This document shows, in pieces, positions 30,752-39,744 of a stretch of 64,000 nt of DNA. The stretch lies in contig VGBR01000008.1 of assembly GCA_016870355.1 (NCBI GenBank), forward strand, positions 56,427-120,426, given 5' to 3'. The notes under the pieces were generated by a model that did not search any database, was not told the DNA's origin, and saw only the letters and a list, made by a program, of their open reading frames with translations. Position 1 is the stretch's first letter. Every line of letters starts with the position of its first letter. This DNA is from Actinomycetota bacterium. GTDB taxonomy: Bacteria > Actinomycetota > Acidimicrobiia > IMCC26256 > PALSA-555. The translations under genes were made by a program, and so were the position numbers.

Positions 30752-31987
30752 ATGACCGACCTCGACCCGAACCTCGCCGCACTCAAGGGACGCCGCGTCG
30801 TCCTTGGTGTCTCCGGCGGCATCGCCGCCTACAAGGCGGTTGAGGTGTGCCGTCTGCTCGTCGACGCCGGCGCGCACGTGAGTCCGATCCTCACCGACGA
30901 CGCGCAGCGCTTCATCGGTGCGCTCACCTTCACCGCGCTGGCATCCGAGCCGGCCAAGACCTCGCTGTTCGGCGACCCGACTGACCCCATCCCGCACACG
31001 CGGCTCGGTCAGGGCGCGCACCTGGTCATCGTGGCGCCCGCCACCGCGAAGCTGATCGGCAAGGTCACCGCGGGGATCTCCGACGACCTGCTCACGGCGA
31101 CGCTGCTCGCCACCACTGCACCGGTGCTGCTGGCACCCGCGATGCACACCGAGATGTGGGAGCACCCCGCGGTCGTCGACAACGTCAAGACGTTGACCGA
31201 GCGCGGCGTCACGTTCGTCGGCCCTGATGCCGGCCACCTCGCCGGTGGCGACGAGGGACCGGGGCGTCTGACTACGCCGGAGGCGATCGTGCGCGCCGCC
31301 GCAGAGGTGCTCGCACGGGGCCACGATCTGGCCGGCACGCGAGTGATCGTGACCGCGGGAGGAACTCGCGAGCCGATCGACCCCGTTCGCTTCGTCGGCA
31401 ACCGCTCGTCTGGGAAGATGGGTCACGCCATCGCCGACGCGGCGGCGCGCCGAGGCGCGGCCGTCACGCTCATCACCACGAGCGCACTCGCCGCGGAGTC
31501 ATCGGTCGAGATCGTGTCGGTCACCACGGCAGAAGAGATGTACGACGCGGTGGTCAGTCGTTTCGCGGAACAGGACGCGGTGGTGATGGCGGCAGCAGTT
31601 GCCGACTTTCGGCCCAAGGTGATCGCCGGTCAGAAGATCAAGAAGCACGACGGCCCGCCCGAGATCGTCCTCGAGCCGACGCCCGACATCCTCGCGACCC
31701 TCGGCGAGCGCAAGGAGCATCAAGTGCTCGTCGGCTTTGCCGCCGAGACCGAGCACGTTCGTGATCACGCGGCCGCGAAGCTCGCGGCGAAGAAGGTCGA
31801 CCTCATGGTGGCGAACGACGTCTCGGCGCCGGGCAGCGGGTTCGAGGTCGACACCAATCAGGCTGTTCTGCTGGACTCGAACGGCCGCGCCGAGGAGCTG
31901 CCGCTCCAGAGCAAGACCGATCTTGCGGACGCCGTGCTCGACCGGGTGCGCAAAGCACTGGCACATCGAGGAGAGGAACGTTCTTGA
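30752..31987 (+). CDS. coaBC: Bifunctional phosphopantothenoylcysteine decarboxylase / phosphopantothenate-cysteine ligase
   Basis: This 411-residue fusion makes 4'-phosphopantetheine in coenzyme A synthesis. The N-terminal CoaC flavoprotein domain (to about residue 190) has [18 protein letters not shown], the active-site His in DPIPHTRLG, and [13 protein letters not shown]. The C-terminal CoaB domain begins [29 protein letters not shown]. It continues with [20 protein letters not shown] and VGFAAETE, which bind CTP and phosphopantothenate. The gene order rpoZ-coaBC-metK-priA-def-fmt is widespread in bacteria. The stop overlaps the metK TTG. Confidence 0.96.
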   Translation: MTDLDPNLAALKGRRVVLGVSGGIAAYKAVEVCRLLVDAGAHVSPILTDDAQRFIGALTFTALASEPAKTSLFGDPTDPIPHTRLGQGAHLVIVAPATAKLIGKVTAGISDDLLTATLLATTAPVLLAPAMHTEMWEHPAVVDNVKTLTERGVTFVGPDAGHLAGGDEGPGRLTTPEAIVRAAAEVLARGHDLAGTRVIVTAGGTREPIDPVRFVGNRSSGKMGHAIADAAARRGAAVTLITTSALAAESSVEIVSVTTAEEMYDAVVSRFAEQDAVVMAAAVADFRPKVIAGQKIKKHDGPPEIVLEPTPDILATLGERKEHQVLVGFAAETEHVRDHAAAKLAAKKVDLMVANDVSAPGSGFEVDTNQAVLLDSNGRAEELPLQSKTDLADAVLDRVRKALAHRGEERS

Positions 31988-33180
31988 GCATGCACTTCAC
32001 GTTCACGTCGGAGTCGGTGACCGAGGGGCATCCCGACAAGATGTGCGATCAGGTCAGCGACTCCATCCTCGATGCGATCCTCGACGAAGACCCCGAGAGC
32101 CGAGTGGCGTGCGAGACGATGGCAACCACCGGTGTCGTGGTCGTCGCGGGTGAGATCAGCACAAACGCTCGAGTCGACTACCCGCGCATCGTGCGCGACA
32201 CGGTCTGTGAGATCGGGTACAACCACGCCTCGTTCGGGTTCGACGGGAAGACCTGTAGCGTCATCACCTCGATCGACCGTCAGTCACCCGACATCGCCAT
32301 GGGTGTCGACAAGGCGCAAGAGCTCCGCGACGGGACCGGCGACCACTACGACGAGATTGGCGCGGGCGACCAAGGAATGATGTTCGGCTACGCCTGCGAC
32401 GAGACCGATGACCTGATGCCCATGCCGATCTGGCTCGCGCACCGGTTGGCGCAGCGGCTCGCGCAGGTCCGCAAGGACGAGACCCTCGACTACGTCCGAC
32501 CCGACGGCAAGACGCAGGTGACGATCCAGTACGAAGATGGCCGCCCGAAGCGGCTTTCGACGGTGCTCATCTCCACGCAGACCAGCCCCGGGATCGACGT
32601 CGCCGGGCAGTTGAAGCCCGATCTGATCGAGCACGTCATCAAGCCACTGATCCCCGACCAGTTCGCGCACGACGACTACGAGGTCCTCTGCAACCCGACG
32701 GGATCGTTCGAGCTCGGTGGTCCGCACGCCGACTGTGGGCTGACCGGTCGCAAGATCATCGTCGACACCTACGGCGGCATGGCCCGTCACGGCGGCGGCG
32801 CGTTCAGCGGGAAGGACCCCACAAAGGTCGACCGCTCAGGTGCGTACGCGGTGCGGCACGCGGCGAAGAACATCGTCGCGGCCGGGATCGCGCAGCGCTG
32901 CGAGGTCCAGGTTGCGTACGCGATCGGTGTGGCGCGTCCGGTGTCGGTCATGGTCGAGACGTTCGGCACGTCGAAGATCGACGAGCAGAAGTTGCCGGCC
33001 CTGGTGCAGGAGCACTTCGACCTGCGGCCCGCGGCGATCATCGAGCGACTCCACCTGCGCCGACCGATCTTCCGGCGCACCGCGGCCTACGGGCACTTCG
33101 GTCGGCCGGAGCCCACGTTCTCGTGGGAGGGCACCGACCAGGCCGAGGCGCTCCGCAAGGCCGCCGAAGCGCTCGCGTAG
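31984..33180 (+). CDS. metK: S-adenosylmethionine synthetase
   Basis: The enzyme has 398 residues and makes SAM from methionine and ATP. It contains [25 protein letters not shown], the signature [12 protein letters not shown] (about residue 122) and [19 protein letters not shown] (about 265). TTG at 31984 overlaps the coaBC stop and lies about 6 bases after the GGAGAGG Shine-Dalgarno; an ATG two codons later (31990) is an alternative. No SAM riboswitch is seen before it. Length and motifs are complete. Confidence 0.97.
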   Translation: MSMHFTFTSESVTEGHPDKMCDQVSDSILDAILDEDPESRVACETMATTGVVVVAGEISTNARVDYPRIVRDTVCEIGYNHASFGFDGKTCSVITSIDRQSPDIAMGVDKAQELRDGTGDHYDEIGAGDQGMMFGYACDETDDLMPMPIWLAHRLAQRLAQVRKDETLDYVRPDGKTQVTIQYEDGRPKRLSTVLISTQTSPGIDVAGQLKPDLIEHVIKPLIPDQFAHDDYEVLCNPTGSFELGGPHADCGLTGRKIIVDTYGGMARHGGGAFSGKDPTKVDRSGAYAVRHAAKNIVAAGIAQRCEVQVAYAIGVARPVSVMVETFGTSKIDEQKLPALVQEHFDLRPAAIIERLHLRRPIFRRTAAYGHFGRPEPTFSWEGTDQAEALRKAAEALA

Positions 33181-33209
33181 CTCGACCAGCGCACACGAGG
33201 CGAGGATCA

Positions 33210-33270
33210 GGAGCGCAGGTACCCTGCGCTCCCCGAGCCGTGCCCCGAGCGGGCCGGCGCCGGAGGCGCC
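33210..33270 (+). repeat. Palindromic repeat element between metK and priA
   Basis: Bases 33210-33232 form a perfect hairpin with arms GGAGCGCAGG and CCTGCGCTCC and spacer TAC, almost identical in core to the element before pyrB. A second hairpin GGCGCC-GGA-GGCGCC (33256-33270) abuts the priA ATG, preceded by GAGCGGGCC. The arms differ from the pyrB copy by compensating changes (GCGGC/GCCGC versus GGAGC/GCTCC), so the structure rather than the sequence is conserved. Confidence 0.65.
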
Positions 33271-35079
33271 ATGAGCGGGAGTGACGCACGCGTCTGCCGC
33301 GTGCTCCCAGACGTCCCGGCGGTCGATCGCGCCTTCGACTACCTCGTTCCCGACGACCTCGCCGATCAGCTCACCGTCGGGACCATCGTGCGCGTGCCAC
33401 TCCATGGCCGGCGCGTACGCGGGTGGGTACTGAAGCTCGACGTCGAACCGGAGGCCGATCGAACGCGCTTGCTCCCGATCCACGCGGTCGTGTCGGCCGG
33501 GCCGCCGGCCGAGCTCGTGGAGCTCAGCGAGTGGGCGGCGTGGCGTTGGGCTGGTCCGCGCGTCGCGTTCCTGCGCGCTACATCGCCGCCGAACAACGTG
33601 AAGGAGCCGGCACCGGCTGACCCAGATGCGGCGGTGTTTCCGACGCGCGACGCACCGGTCGAGCTTCCAACAGGCAGTCCTCGAGCGGTGCGATGGCCGC
33701 CAGCGCGGTCGCGGGCTGATCTGGTCGCGGCACTGGTGGCCGCAGAAGGGTCGACGATCGTGATCGCGCCCGACGCTCGTGAGACCGGTGACCTGGTGAG
33801 CACCCTCGAAGCCGAGGGTCGCCACGTGCTCGTGCTGCGCAGTGAGCTCGGCGACGCGGAACGCACACGGGTGTGGGCCGACGCGCGACGGGGAGCGACG
33901 GTGGTGGTCGGCGGTCGGATCGCAGCCGGTGTGCCGGTACCCGATCTGGCCTCGGTGATCGTCCTTGATGACGTCGACGAGGCGCTGGAGGAAGAGCGCG
34001 CGCCGGCGTGGCATGCATTCCCACTCCTCATCGAGCGAACCCGTCGCCTCGGAGCACGGGCCGACATCGTGAGTCCGACACCAAGCGTGGAAGCGATTCA
34101 CGCTGCCACGAGTGCTCCGTCGATCCCAGCTCGTGAGGTCGAGCGTGGGGGATGGCCGCGGGTGGGCATCGTCGATGTTCGATACGAGCCCCCAGGCAAG
34201 ACCTTGCTCACCGAGCGGCTTGCCGACACGCTTCGACGGTCGCTCGATGACGGTGGGCGGGTGCTGTGCGTGCTGAATCGAAAGGGCCGGGCACGACTGC
34301 TCGTCTGTCCCTCGTGCAGCGAGATCGCGCGATGTCCGGAATGCGGCGCGGCACTGTGCGAGGGCATCGACAACCTGCATTGCGACCGGTGCACCACGCG
34401 CACGGGCCCGATCTGCTTGCACTGCGGAGCCGCCGGTCTCCGACCTCGCCGTCTCGGCGTCACGCGCGTCCGAGAGCACCTTGCCGCGCTCGCACCACGA
34501 GCGCGCGTCGTAGCGGTCGAAGCGGGCAGCGCCCCGGTGCCGGCCTTTGACGTTGCCATCGGCACCGAGGCTGTGCTGCATCGTGCCCCAGTCGACCCCG
34601 ACCGACCGATTCAGCTCGTCGCCTTTCTCGACGTGGACCAGGAGCTCCTTGCCCCTCGTTACCGCGCTGAGGAGCAAGCGCTGTGGCTGCTCGTTCGAGC
34701 GGCGCGGCGACTCGGTGAACGCTCGGCGGGTGGCACCCTCTTGGTACAGACTCGGATGCCTGAGCACCCCGTGTTGGTCGCAGCCCGTGATGGTGACCCG
34801 ACGGCAGTGCTCGAAGCTGACCTCGCTCGTCGCCGCGAGCTCGGCTATCCGCCCTTCGGCGGACTCGCGGAGCTCAGTGGTGAAGCGGCGGCCGTCGACG
34901 CGGCCTGCGTGTTGCTCGGCGCGCAGACCGGCGTGACGGTGCTCGGCCCGCGCGACGGCCGCGCGCTGGTTCGGGCGGCGTCAATTGACGAGCTGTGTGA
35001 CACGCTGGCCGCGGTGGACCTGGGCGCAGCGCGCGCCGCCGGTCGGCTGCGCGTTGACGTCGATCCCCGCCGCGTGTGA
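33271..35079 (+). CDS. priA: Primosomal protein N' (PriA), actinobacterial form without helicase Walker A
   Basis: This protein of 602 residues is PriA-like and binds stalled forks to reload the replisome. The N-terminal DNA-binding domain is present (RVLPDVPAVDRAFDYLVPDDL, then VRVPLHGRRVRGWVL). The central region lacks the GxGKT Walker A loop: STIVIAPDARETGDL stands where helicase motifs would be, and the Walker B position reads VLDDVDEAL. The zinc-binding Cys cluster is kept (CPSCSEIARCPECG, CDRCTTRTGPICLHCG). Loss of the ATPase loop is known in actinobacterial PriA homologues. A palindromic repeat abuts the start, so the exact start codon is somewhat uncertain. Confidence 0.9.
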   Translation: MSGSDARVCRVLPDVPAVDRAFDYLVPDDLADQLTVGTIVRVPLHGRRVRGWVLKLDVEPEADRTRLLPIHAVVSAGPPAELVELSEWAAWRWAGPRVAFLRATSPPNNVKEPAPADPDAAVFPTRDAPVELPTGSPRAVRWPPARSRADLVAALVAAEGSTIVIAPDARETGDLVSTLEAEGRHVLVLRSELGDAERTRVWADARRGATVVVGGRIAAGVPVPDLASVIVLDDVDEALEEERAPAWHAFPLLIERTRRLGARADIVSPTPSVEAIHAATSAPSIPAREVERGGWPRVGIVDVRYEPPGKTLLTERLADTLRRSLDDGGRVLCVLNRKGRARLLVCPSCSEIARCPECGAALCEGIDNLHCDRCTTRTGPICLHCGAAGLRPRRLGVTRVREHLAALAPRARVVAVEAGSAPVPAFDVAIGTEAVLHRAPVDPDRPIQLVAFLDVDQELLAPRYRAEEQALWLLVRAARRLGERSAGGTLLVQTRMPEHPVLVAARDGDPTAVLEADLARRRELGYPPFGGLAELSGEAAAVDAACVLLGAQTGVTVLGPRDGRALVRAASIDELCDTLAAVDLGAARAAGRLRVDVDPRRV

Positions 35080-35116
35080 TGCACATGCCAAGGTCAAGAT
35101 GCAAAGACCCGACTGG

Positions 35117-35122
35117 TACCCT
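35117..35122 (+). promoter_or_regulatory. Putative -10 element of def (leaderless start)
   Basis: TACCCT lies 6 bases before the def GTG at 35129. The spacing matches those before hisS, aroC and tyrS, and no Shine-Dalgarno sequence is present. Confidence 0.4.
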
Positions 35123-35128
35123 CGGCTC

Positions 35129-35662
35129 GTGAACACGTTCGAGATCCGGTTGTTCGGTGACCCCGTCCTGCGCCAGCGCGCACCGGAGGTGACCGAGCTC
35201 GACGGTGATCTCGCTCGGCTCGTCGACACGATGATCGAGACGATGCACGCGGCACCCGGGATCGGGCTCGCCGCACCTCAGGTTGGCGTGCAGAAACGTC
35301 TCTACACCTACGACATCGGCGAGGGTCCCGGTGTGGTGATCAACCCCGAGATCGTGGAATCGAGCGGCGAGTGGGTGTACGACGAGGGTTGTCTCTCGGT
35401 GCCCGGCCTGTCGTTCGAGATCGTGCGGCCCAAGCTCGTGACGGTTCGCGGCATGGACCTCGACGGGAATGACGTGGTCATCGAAGGCGATGAGCTCATG
35501 GGGCGCCTCATCCAGCACGAGATCGATCACCTCGATGGAGTGCTGCTGCTCGACAGGCTCGAGAAGGCGGCGCGCAAGGAAGCAATGCGCGAGCTACGTC
35601 GTCAGGTCGAGGCGGGCACCCTCGGCGCGATGACCGACGAGGACACCGGCCGACGGCTCTGA
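35129..35662 (+). CDS. def: Peptide deformylase
   Basis: The metalloenzyme has 177 residues and removes the formyl group from nascent proteins. All three motifs are present: GIGLAAPQVG (about residue 43), EGCLSVPG with the metal Cys (about 88) and QHEIDHLDG with the two metal His and the catalytic Glu (about 128). GTG at 35129 is chosen because FEIRLFGDPVLRQRAPEV is the usual N-terminus. It is followed by fmt, which performs the opposite, formylating step on initiator tRNA. Confidence 0.96.
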   Translation: MNTFEIRLFGDPVLRQRAPEVTELDGDLARLVDTMIETMHAAPGIGLAAPQVGVQKRLYTYDIGEGPGVVINPEIVESSGEWVYDEGCLSVPGLSFEIVRPKLVTVRGMDLDGNDVVIEGDELMGRLIQHEIDHLDGVLLLDRLEKAARKEAMRELRRQVEAGTLGAMTDEDTGRRL

Positions 35663-35684
35663 TCCGCGACCAGGAGCGGGCGCG

Positions 35685-36587
35685 ATGAGGCTCGTGTTCT
35701 TCGGGACGCCTGACGAAGGTGCCACGGTGCTCGATGCGCTCGTTGCAGCCGAGCACGAGGTAGCGCTCGTGATCACGCGACCGGACGCACGGCGCTCACG
35801 ACGCGGGACGACCGAACCCAGCCCGGTGCGGGTTGCGGCCGAACGACTGGGTCTCCCGGTACGCACACCACCGAAGACAAGCGAGGTGGTCGACGAGCTG
35901 CGTGAGTCGGGCGCGGCTGTCGGCGTCGTCGTCGCGTACGGGCAGATCCTCCCGAGGGGCGTGCTCGAAGCGTTGCCGCTCGGCCTGGTCAACATGCACT
36001 TCTCGCTGCTGCCGCGCTGGCGCGGCGCGGCACCGGTCGAGCGCGCGGTGCTTGCTGGTGACGCCGAGACCGGTGTCGCGATCATGCACCTCGAAGAAGG
36101 ACTCGACACTGGGCCGGTGTTCGCGACCGCGCACACGCCGATCGGGGACCAAGAGACCGCTGGCGAGCTACGCGGGCGTCTCGTCGATCTTGGCATCGAC
36201 CTGTTGCTCGACACGCTGCCTCAGCTCGCCAGCGTCGACCCCGAGCCACAGCAGGGGGAGCCCACCTACGCCGACAAGCTCAGCGTCGAAGAGTTCCGAC
36301 TCGACCCACAGCGGCCGGCGGCCGAGCTTCACCGAATGGTTCGGGCCGGGAGTCCGCGACCGGGAGCGTGGTTCGTGATTGACGGTCGCCGCGTGAAGGT
36401 GTTGACCGCCCACATCGAACCGAGTGACGACGTGACTCCAGGAACGATCGATGACGCGGCGCGTCTGGTCACGATCGATGGCGGCTTGGCCCTCGATGAG
36501 GTGCAGCCGGAGGGGCGACGCCCGATGCCCGGAGCCGACTGGCGCCGAGGCATCGCAACGAAGGACCTTGCATTGGATGCGCCGTGA
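35685..36587 (+). CDS. fmt: Methionyl-tRNA formyltransferase
   Basis: The enzyme has 300 residues and formylates Met-tRNA(fMet) with 10-formyl-THF. It begins RLVFFGTPDEGATVLDALV. The catalytic Asn/His/Asp set lies in LVNMHFSLLPRWRGAAPVERAVLAGDAETGV (about residues 104-134) and MHLEEGLDTGPV. The C-terminal tRNA-binding domain starts near residue 205. A CAGGAG ribosome site precedes the ATG. Its stop overlaps the rsmB GTG, completing def-fmt-rsmB. Confidence 0.96.
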   Translation: MRLVFFGTPDEGATVLDALVAAEHEVALVITRPDARRSRRGTTEPSPVRVAAERLGLPVRTPPKTSEVVDELRESGAAVGVVVAYGQILPRGVLEALPLGLVNMHFSLLPRWRGAAPVERAVLAGDAETGVAIMHLEEGLDTGPVFATAHTPIGDQETAGELRGRLVDLGIDLLLDTLPQLASVDPEPQQGEPTYADKLSVEEFRLDPQRPAAELHRMVRAGSPRPGAWFVIDGRRVKVLTAHIEPSDDVTPGTIDDAARLVTIDGGLALDEVQPEGRRPMPGADWRRGIATKDLALDAP

Positions 36588-37867
36588 GCGCCCGGACTGC
36601 TCGCCAGGTTGCGTGCGAGGCATTGGTGCGCATCGAGGACGGCGCGTACTCCCATGTGGTGCTGCCCATGATGCTGCGCGGTTCCAGCCTGAGCGCCCGC
36701 GACCGGGCGTTCGTCACCGACCTCGTCTACGGCACGGTTCGCTCACAGCGTCGTCTCGACGACCTCCTCGCACCCCACGGTCGACGACCGCTGCGCCGGC
36801 TTGATCCTCCCGTGCGCGCGGCGCTTCGCATCGGTGCGCAGCAGCTCGTGCAAGGAGTGCCTGCGCACGCCGCCGTGAGCGCGACGGTCGACGCCGTACC
36901 ACAACGAGCACGGGGATACGTGAACGCGGTCCTGCGCGCGCTCTCCACGAGCGGTCCGCCGTGGCCAGAGCCGAGCAGCGAAGCCGTGGCGCTCTCGTAC
37001 CCCGACTGGATCGTCGATCTCCTCTCCACGGATCTTGGTGAAGACGACGCACGCGCGGCACTCGCGGCCTCGAACGAGCCCGGACTGGTGTCGCTCCGCC
37101 CCAATCCGCTCCAGACCACCGCGGCCGACCTCACCGAAGAGCTGCACGATCGAGGCGCGCAGGTGGAACCAGGACGTTTGGTCGAAGACGCGCTCGTAGT
37201 GCGCGGTGCCGGCGACCTCGCCACGCTGCCGGCGGTCGCGCAGGGCCGCGCCACCCCACAGGACCAAGCAAGTCAGGCCGCCATCGAGATCGCGGCGCCG
37301 GCACCAGGTGATCGCGTGCTCGACGTAGCCGCCGCGCCAGGAGGGAAGGCCACCGCCGCAGCCGAGCGCATCGGGATCGATGGCATCGTCGTCGCGTTGG
37401 ACGTCGATGCGGGTCGGCTTCGGCTCGTGCAGGCGGCGGCACAACGGCTGCGACTCTCGAACCTCCACGTCGGGATCGCCGACGCGCGCAAGCTGCCGAT
37501 CAGCCCGCGGTCGTTCGATCTGGTGGTCGTGGATGCGCCGTGCAGCGGACTCGGCGCGCTCCGACGCCGCCCAGACCTCCGGTGGCAGCTCCAACCCACC
37601 ACGGTTCAACCGTTGGCGGACCTCCAACTCGGGCTGCTTCAGGAGGCAGCCACGGCGGTGCGGCCCGGTGGGCGGCTTGTGTACTCGGTGTGCACGCTCA
37701 CGCGTCTCGAGACGACCGCGGTGGCCGAGCGAGCGCTGGCCGAGTTCGACGGGTTCACCGTGTTGGAGCCGCCGGCCGGATGGCGACCGCATGGCCCCGG
37801 CGGTCTCGTGCTCCCACAGGATGCCGGTACCGATGGGATGTTCGTCATGGTCCTGCGGCGGACGTAG
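36584..37867 (+). CDS. rsmB: 16S rRNA m5C967 methyltransferase RsmB (Sun/Fmu)
   Basis: The protein has 427 residues. The N-terminal NusB-like RNA-binding domain (to about 135) is followed by the SAM-dependent methyltransferase domain. Motif I is VLDVAAAPGGKATAAAE, motif IV with one catalytic Cys is VVDAPCSGLGALRRRPDLRW, and motif VI with the second Cys is LVYSVCTLTRLE. The family methylates C967 of 16S rRNA from SAM. GTG overlaps the fmt stop (GTGA). It is followed 10 bases later by rpe. Confidence 0.95.
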   Translation: MSARTARQVACEALVRIEDGAYSHVVLPMMLRGSSLSARDRAFVTDLVYGTVRSQRRLDDLLAPHGRRPLRRLDPPVRAALRIGAQQLVQGVPAHAAVSATVDAVPQRARGYVNAVLRALSTSGPPWPEPSSEAVALSYPDWIVDLLSTDLGEDDARAALAASNEPGLVSLRPNPLQTTAADLTEELHDRGAQVEPGRLVEDALVVRGAGDLATLPAVAQGRATPQDQASQAAIEIAAPAPGDRVLDVAAAPGGKATAAAERIGIDGIVVALDVDAGRLRLVQAAAQRLRLSNLHVGIADARKLPISPRSFDLVVVDAPCSGLGALRRRPDLRWQLQPTTVQPLADLQLGLLQEAATAVRPGGRLVYSVCTLTRLETTAVAERALAEFDGFTVLEPPAGWRPHGPGGLVLPQDAGTDGMFVMVLRRT

Positions 37868-37877
37868 CGTCGAGATC

Positions 37878-38543
37878 ATGAGCACGCGAAAAGTCGCGCC
37901 ATCGATCCTCTCCGCCGATTTCGCGCGGCTCGGAGAAGAGGTCGAGCGGGTCGCGCCCGAAGCCGACTTGCTGCACGTCGACGTGATGGACGGCCACTTC
38001 GTGCCGAACCTCACTATCGGGCCGCCGGTGGTCGCAGCGCTGCGGGCGCGCACCGACCTCTTCCTCGACTGTCACCTCATGGTCGACAACCCCGGCGTGC
38101 TCCTCGGCGACTTCGCTGACGCCGGCGCGAACCGGTGCATCGTGCACATCGAGCTCGGCGACCCGCGGCCACTGTTCGCCGAGATGCGCGAGCGGGGGAT
38201 GGGGGTCGGGCTCGTCCTGAATCCGGATACCGCCGTCGACACGGTGCTCCCATACCTCGAGGAGATCGACCTGCTGCTGGTGATGAGCGTGAACCCCGGA
38301 TGGGGTGGGCAAGCGTTCATCCCCGAGGTGCTCGACAAGGTGCGTGTGGCCCGGAAGGCGATCGACGACGCTCGGCTTCCCGTCGAGATCGAGATAGATG
38401 GTGGCATCAGCGAGACGACCGCGCCCAGCGCGGCGGAAGCCGGTGTCGACATCCTCGTGGCGGGGAGCGCGATCTTCCGTGCTGACGATCCGCTCGACGC
38501 GGCCCGGCGGATCCGCGCCGCCGCATGGCCGACCGCAGCCTGA
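37878..38543 (+). CDS. rpe: Ribulose-phosphate 3-epimerase
   Basis: The enzyme has 221 residues in a TIM barrel and interconverts ribulose-5-P and xylulose-5-P in the pentose phosphate pathway. Motifs are VAPSILSADFARLGEEV, LHVDVMDGHFVPNLTIG (metal His and Asp), CHLMVDNP, MSVNPGWGGQAFI and EIDGGISETTAP. It supplies ribulose-5-P, the substrate of the RibB half of RibBA encoded about 3 kb downstream. The ATG at 37878 starts the conserved region. Confidence 0.96.
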   Translation: MSTRKVAPSILSADFARLGEEVERVAPEADLLHVDVMDGHFVPNLTIGPPVVAALRARTDLFLDCHLMVDNPGVLLGDFADAGANRCIVHIELGDPRPLFAEMRERGMGVGLVLNPDTAVDTVLPYLEEIDLLLVMSVNPGWGGQAFIPEVLDKVRVARKAIDDARLPVEIEIDGGISETTAPSAAEAGVDILVAGSAIFRADDPLDAARRIRAAAWPTAA

Positions 38544-38547
38544 TCGC

Positions 38548-39033
38548 ATGGCTTCGCTCAATGCACGTGTCCTGACCGTCTCTGATGGTGTCTCTGAGGG
38601 CACGCGGGAGGACAAGTCCGGCATCGTTCTGGTCGAGCGGTTGAAGGTTGCCGGCTTCGAGATCGACGAGCACCGCGTGTGCGCCGACGGCAAGGGCTCG
38701 GTCACCAACGCCATCCGCGATCTTGCGAAGGGCTTCGCGGGGTTGATCGTCACGACTGGGGGCACCGGTTTCGGCCCTCGTGACCTCACCCCGGAGGGAA
38801 CGCTCGCCGCGATCGAACGCGAAGCGCCAGGGCTTGCCGAGGCGATGCGAGTTGCGAGCAACGCCGACGGCCAGCCCTTCGGGATGCTGTCGAGAGGGGT
38901 GTGCGGCACGATCGGGGAGGCCCTCGTCTGCAACCTGCCCGGCTCCTCATCAGGCGCCGTCGAGTGCCTCGAGGCGGTCCTCCCGGCGATCCCACACGCC
39001 CTCGAGCTCCTGCGAGGCGACCGCCCTCACTAG
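38548..39033 (+). CDS. MogA/MoaB family molybdenum cofactor protein
   Basis: The protein has 161 residues and the MoCF-binding fold. It contains LTVSDGVSEGTREDKSG, VTTGGTGFGPRDLTPEGT (the molybdopterin-site signature), and GMLSRGVCGTIGEALVCNLPGSSSGAVECLEAVLP. MogA adenylylates molybdopterin before metal insertion; MoaB homologues are close in sequence, so the subtype is left open. No other molybdenum genes are in the window. It overlaps nothing and ends 9 bases from a convergent pseudogene. Confidence 0.92.
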   Translation: MASLNARVLTVSDGVSEGTREDKSGIVLVERLKVAGFEIDEHRVCADGKGSVTNAIRDLAKGFAGLIVTTGGTGFGPRDLTPEGTLAAIEREAPGLAEAMRVASNADGQPFGMLSRGVCGTIGEALVCNLPGSSSGAVECLEAVLPAIPHALELLRGDRPH

Positions 39034-39042
39034 ATCGCACCT

Positions 39043-39408
39043 CTACATGTCGAAGAGGATGTTGCGCAAACGATCGTTGATGAGCTGATTGAGTCGGTAG
39101 CGCCGCGCGCGCACATCGACCGGATCAAGCTCCTCGGGACCCAAGAGGACTCACGTCAATGCCGACCCCGAGCCGTTGGTCTCGATCGTGAACTCGATGC
39201 GGAGGTCCGGACGGTCACTCCAGATCGAGCTCCATACGACGCGACTCGGGCGGTGGCTGTCGAGGACCTCTGGTGCCGACTCTGTTGATTGGAGATCGAA
39301 CCACTGGCGCTGTTGCCCAAATGGGTCAGTGAGTGCTTCGAAGACGACCCACGGCGGTGGAGCCTGCCCTTTCCCGCGGCGGGCGAGCGCAATGAGCTCA
39401 CCCGCCAT
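39043..39408 (-). pseudogene. SRPBCC-like protein gene with one in-frame stop
   Basis: From ATG at 39408 the frame reads 85 codons and meets TGA (39151-39153). It then continues open for 35 codons to a TAG at 39043-39045. The residues around the stop (SGSALT, stop, VLLGPEELDP) suggest that the TGA replaced TGG for Trp, as polyketide-cyclase/START-type proteins often have T-W-x-L at this place. The N-terminal half PPPWVVFEALTDPFGQQRQWFDL and RVVWSSIWSDRPDLRIEF fit an SRPBCC fold. A TAGCGT hexamer (39415-39420) stands 6 bases before the ATG. It is a single-site nonsense mutation or a sequencing error. Confidence 0.65.
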
Positions 39409-39510
39409 ACCCCAACGCTACGGCTGCGCCGACTCGACTGTCCCGAGAATCTGGATCTGAGACCCGCTCCAAAAAAACTAGAACAGGTTCCATTTTCGGC
39501 CGCGATCAGG

Positions 39511-39516
39511 TATCCT
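39511..39516 (+). promoter_or_regulatory. Putative -10 element of the rib operon
   Basis: TATCCT lies about 30 bases upstream of the FMN aptamer, so transcription would start near 39523 and include the whole riboswitch. A -35 near 39488 (TTCCAT) is weak. The position is the main argument. Confidence 0.4.
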
Positions 39517-39539
39517 GACCAGGACAACTCCAAGCAACA

Positions 39540-39690
39540 GCCCTCGGGGTTTGGGTGCAAGTCCCGACCGGCGGTAGCTGCGAGGCCACCCGGCCGAGCA
39601 GGAGCCCGCGAGCCCACGGCAGCCAGCCGTGTGGTTGACCCGGTGAGAAGCCGGGGCCGACGGTCAGAGTCCGGATGGGAGAGGGTTCGG
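39540..39690 (+). ncRNA. FMN riboswitch (RFN element)
   Basis: The aptamer has the conserved six-helix RFN pattern: GGGTGCAAGTCCCGACCGGC, GGTAGCTGCGAG, GAGCCCGCGAGCC, the variable arm around CACGGCAGCCAGCCGTG, then GGTGAGAAGCCGGGGCCGAC and AGAGTCCGGATGGGAGAG. It binds FMN and normally switches off riboflavin synthesis genes. It lies 55 bases before ribD, the first gene of a complete rib operon, which confirms the regulatory link. The outer closing helix is CCCTCGGGG-side with the GAGAGGGTTCGG side. Confidence 0.95.
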
Positions 39691-39691
39691 C

Positions 39692-39711
39692 GACGCGTGG
39701 CAACACGCGTC
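39692..39711 (+). promoter_or_regulatory. Hairpin downstream of the FMN aptamer (candidate expression platform)
   Basis: GACGCGTG (39692-39699) and CACGCGTC (39704-39711) form a perfect 8-base stem with a GCAA loop, between the aptamer and ribD. No T-run follows, so it is not a canonical intrinsic terminator. It may be part of a translational switch or a Rho-linked arrangement. Confidence 0.45.
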
Positions 39712-39744
39712 ACTGCGCCGTGCCTCGCGGGCGAAGAAGGACCG

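Noticed and set aside
31940..31990. SAM riboswitch before metK
   Set aside because: metK overlaps coaBC by four bases and no SAM aptamer fold is visible in the preceding sequence.
39151..39153. TGA read as tryptophan or selenocysteine in the SRPBCC-like gene
   Set aside because: TGA is the ordinary stop for most genes here, and no SECIS-like hairpin is evident after it; a nonsense mutation or error is simpler.
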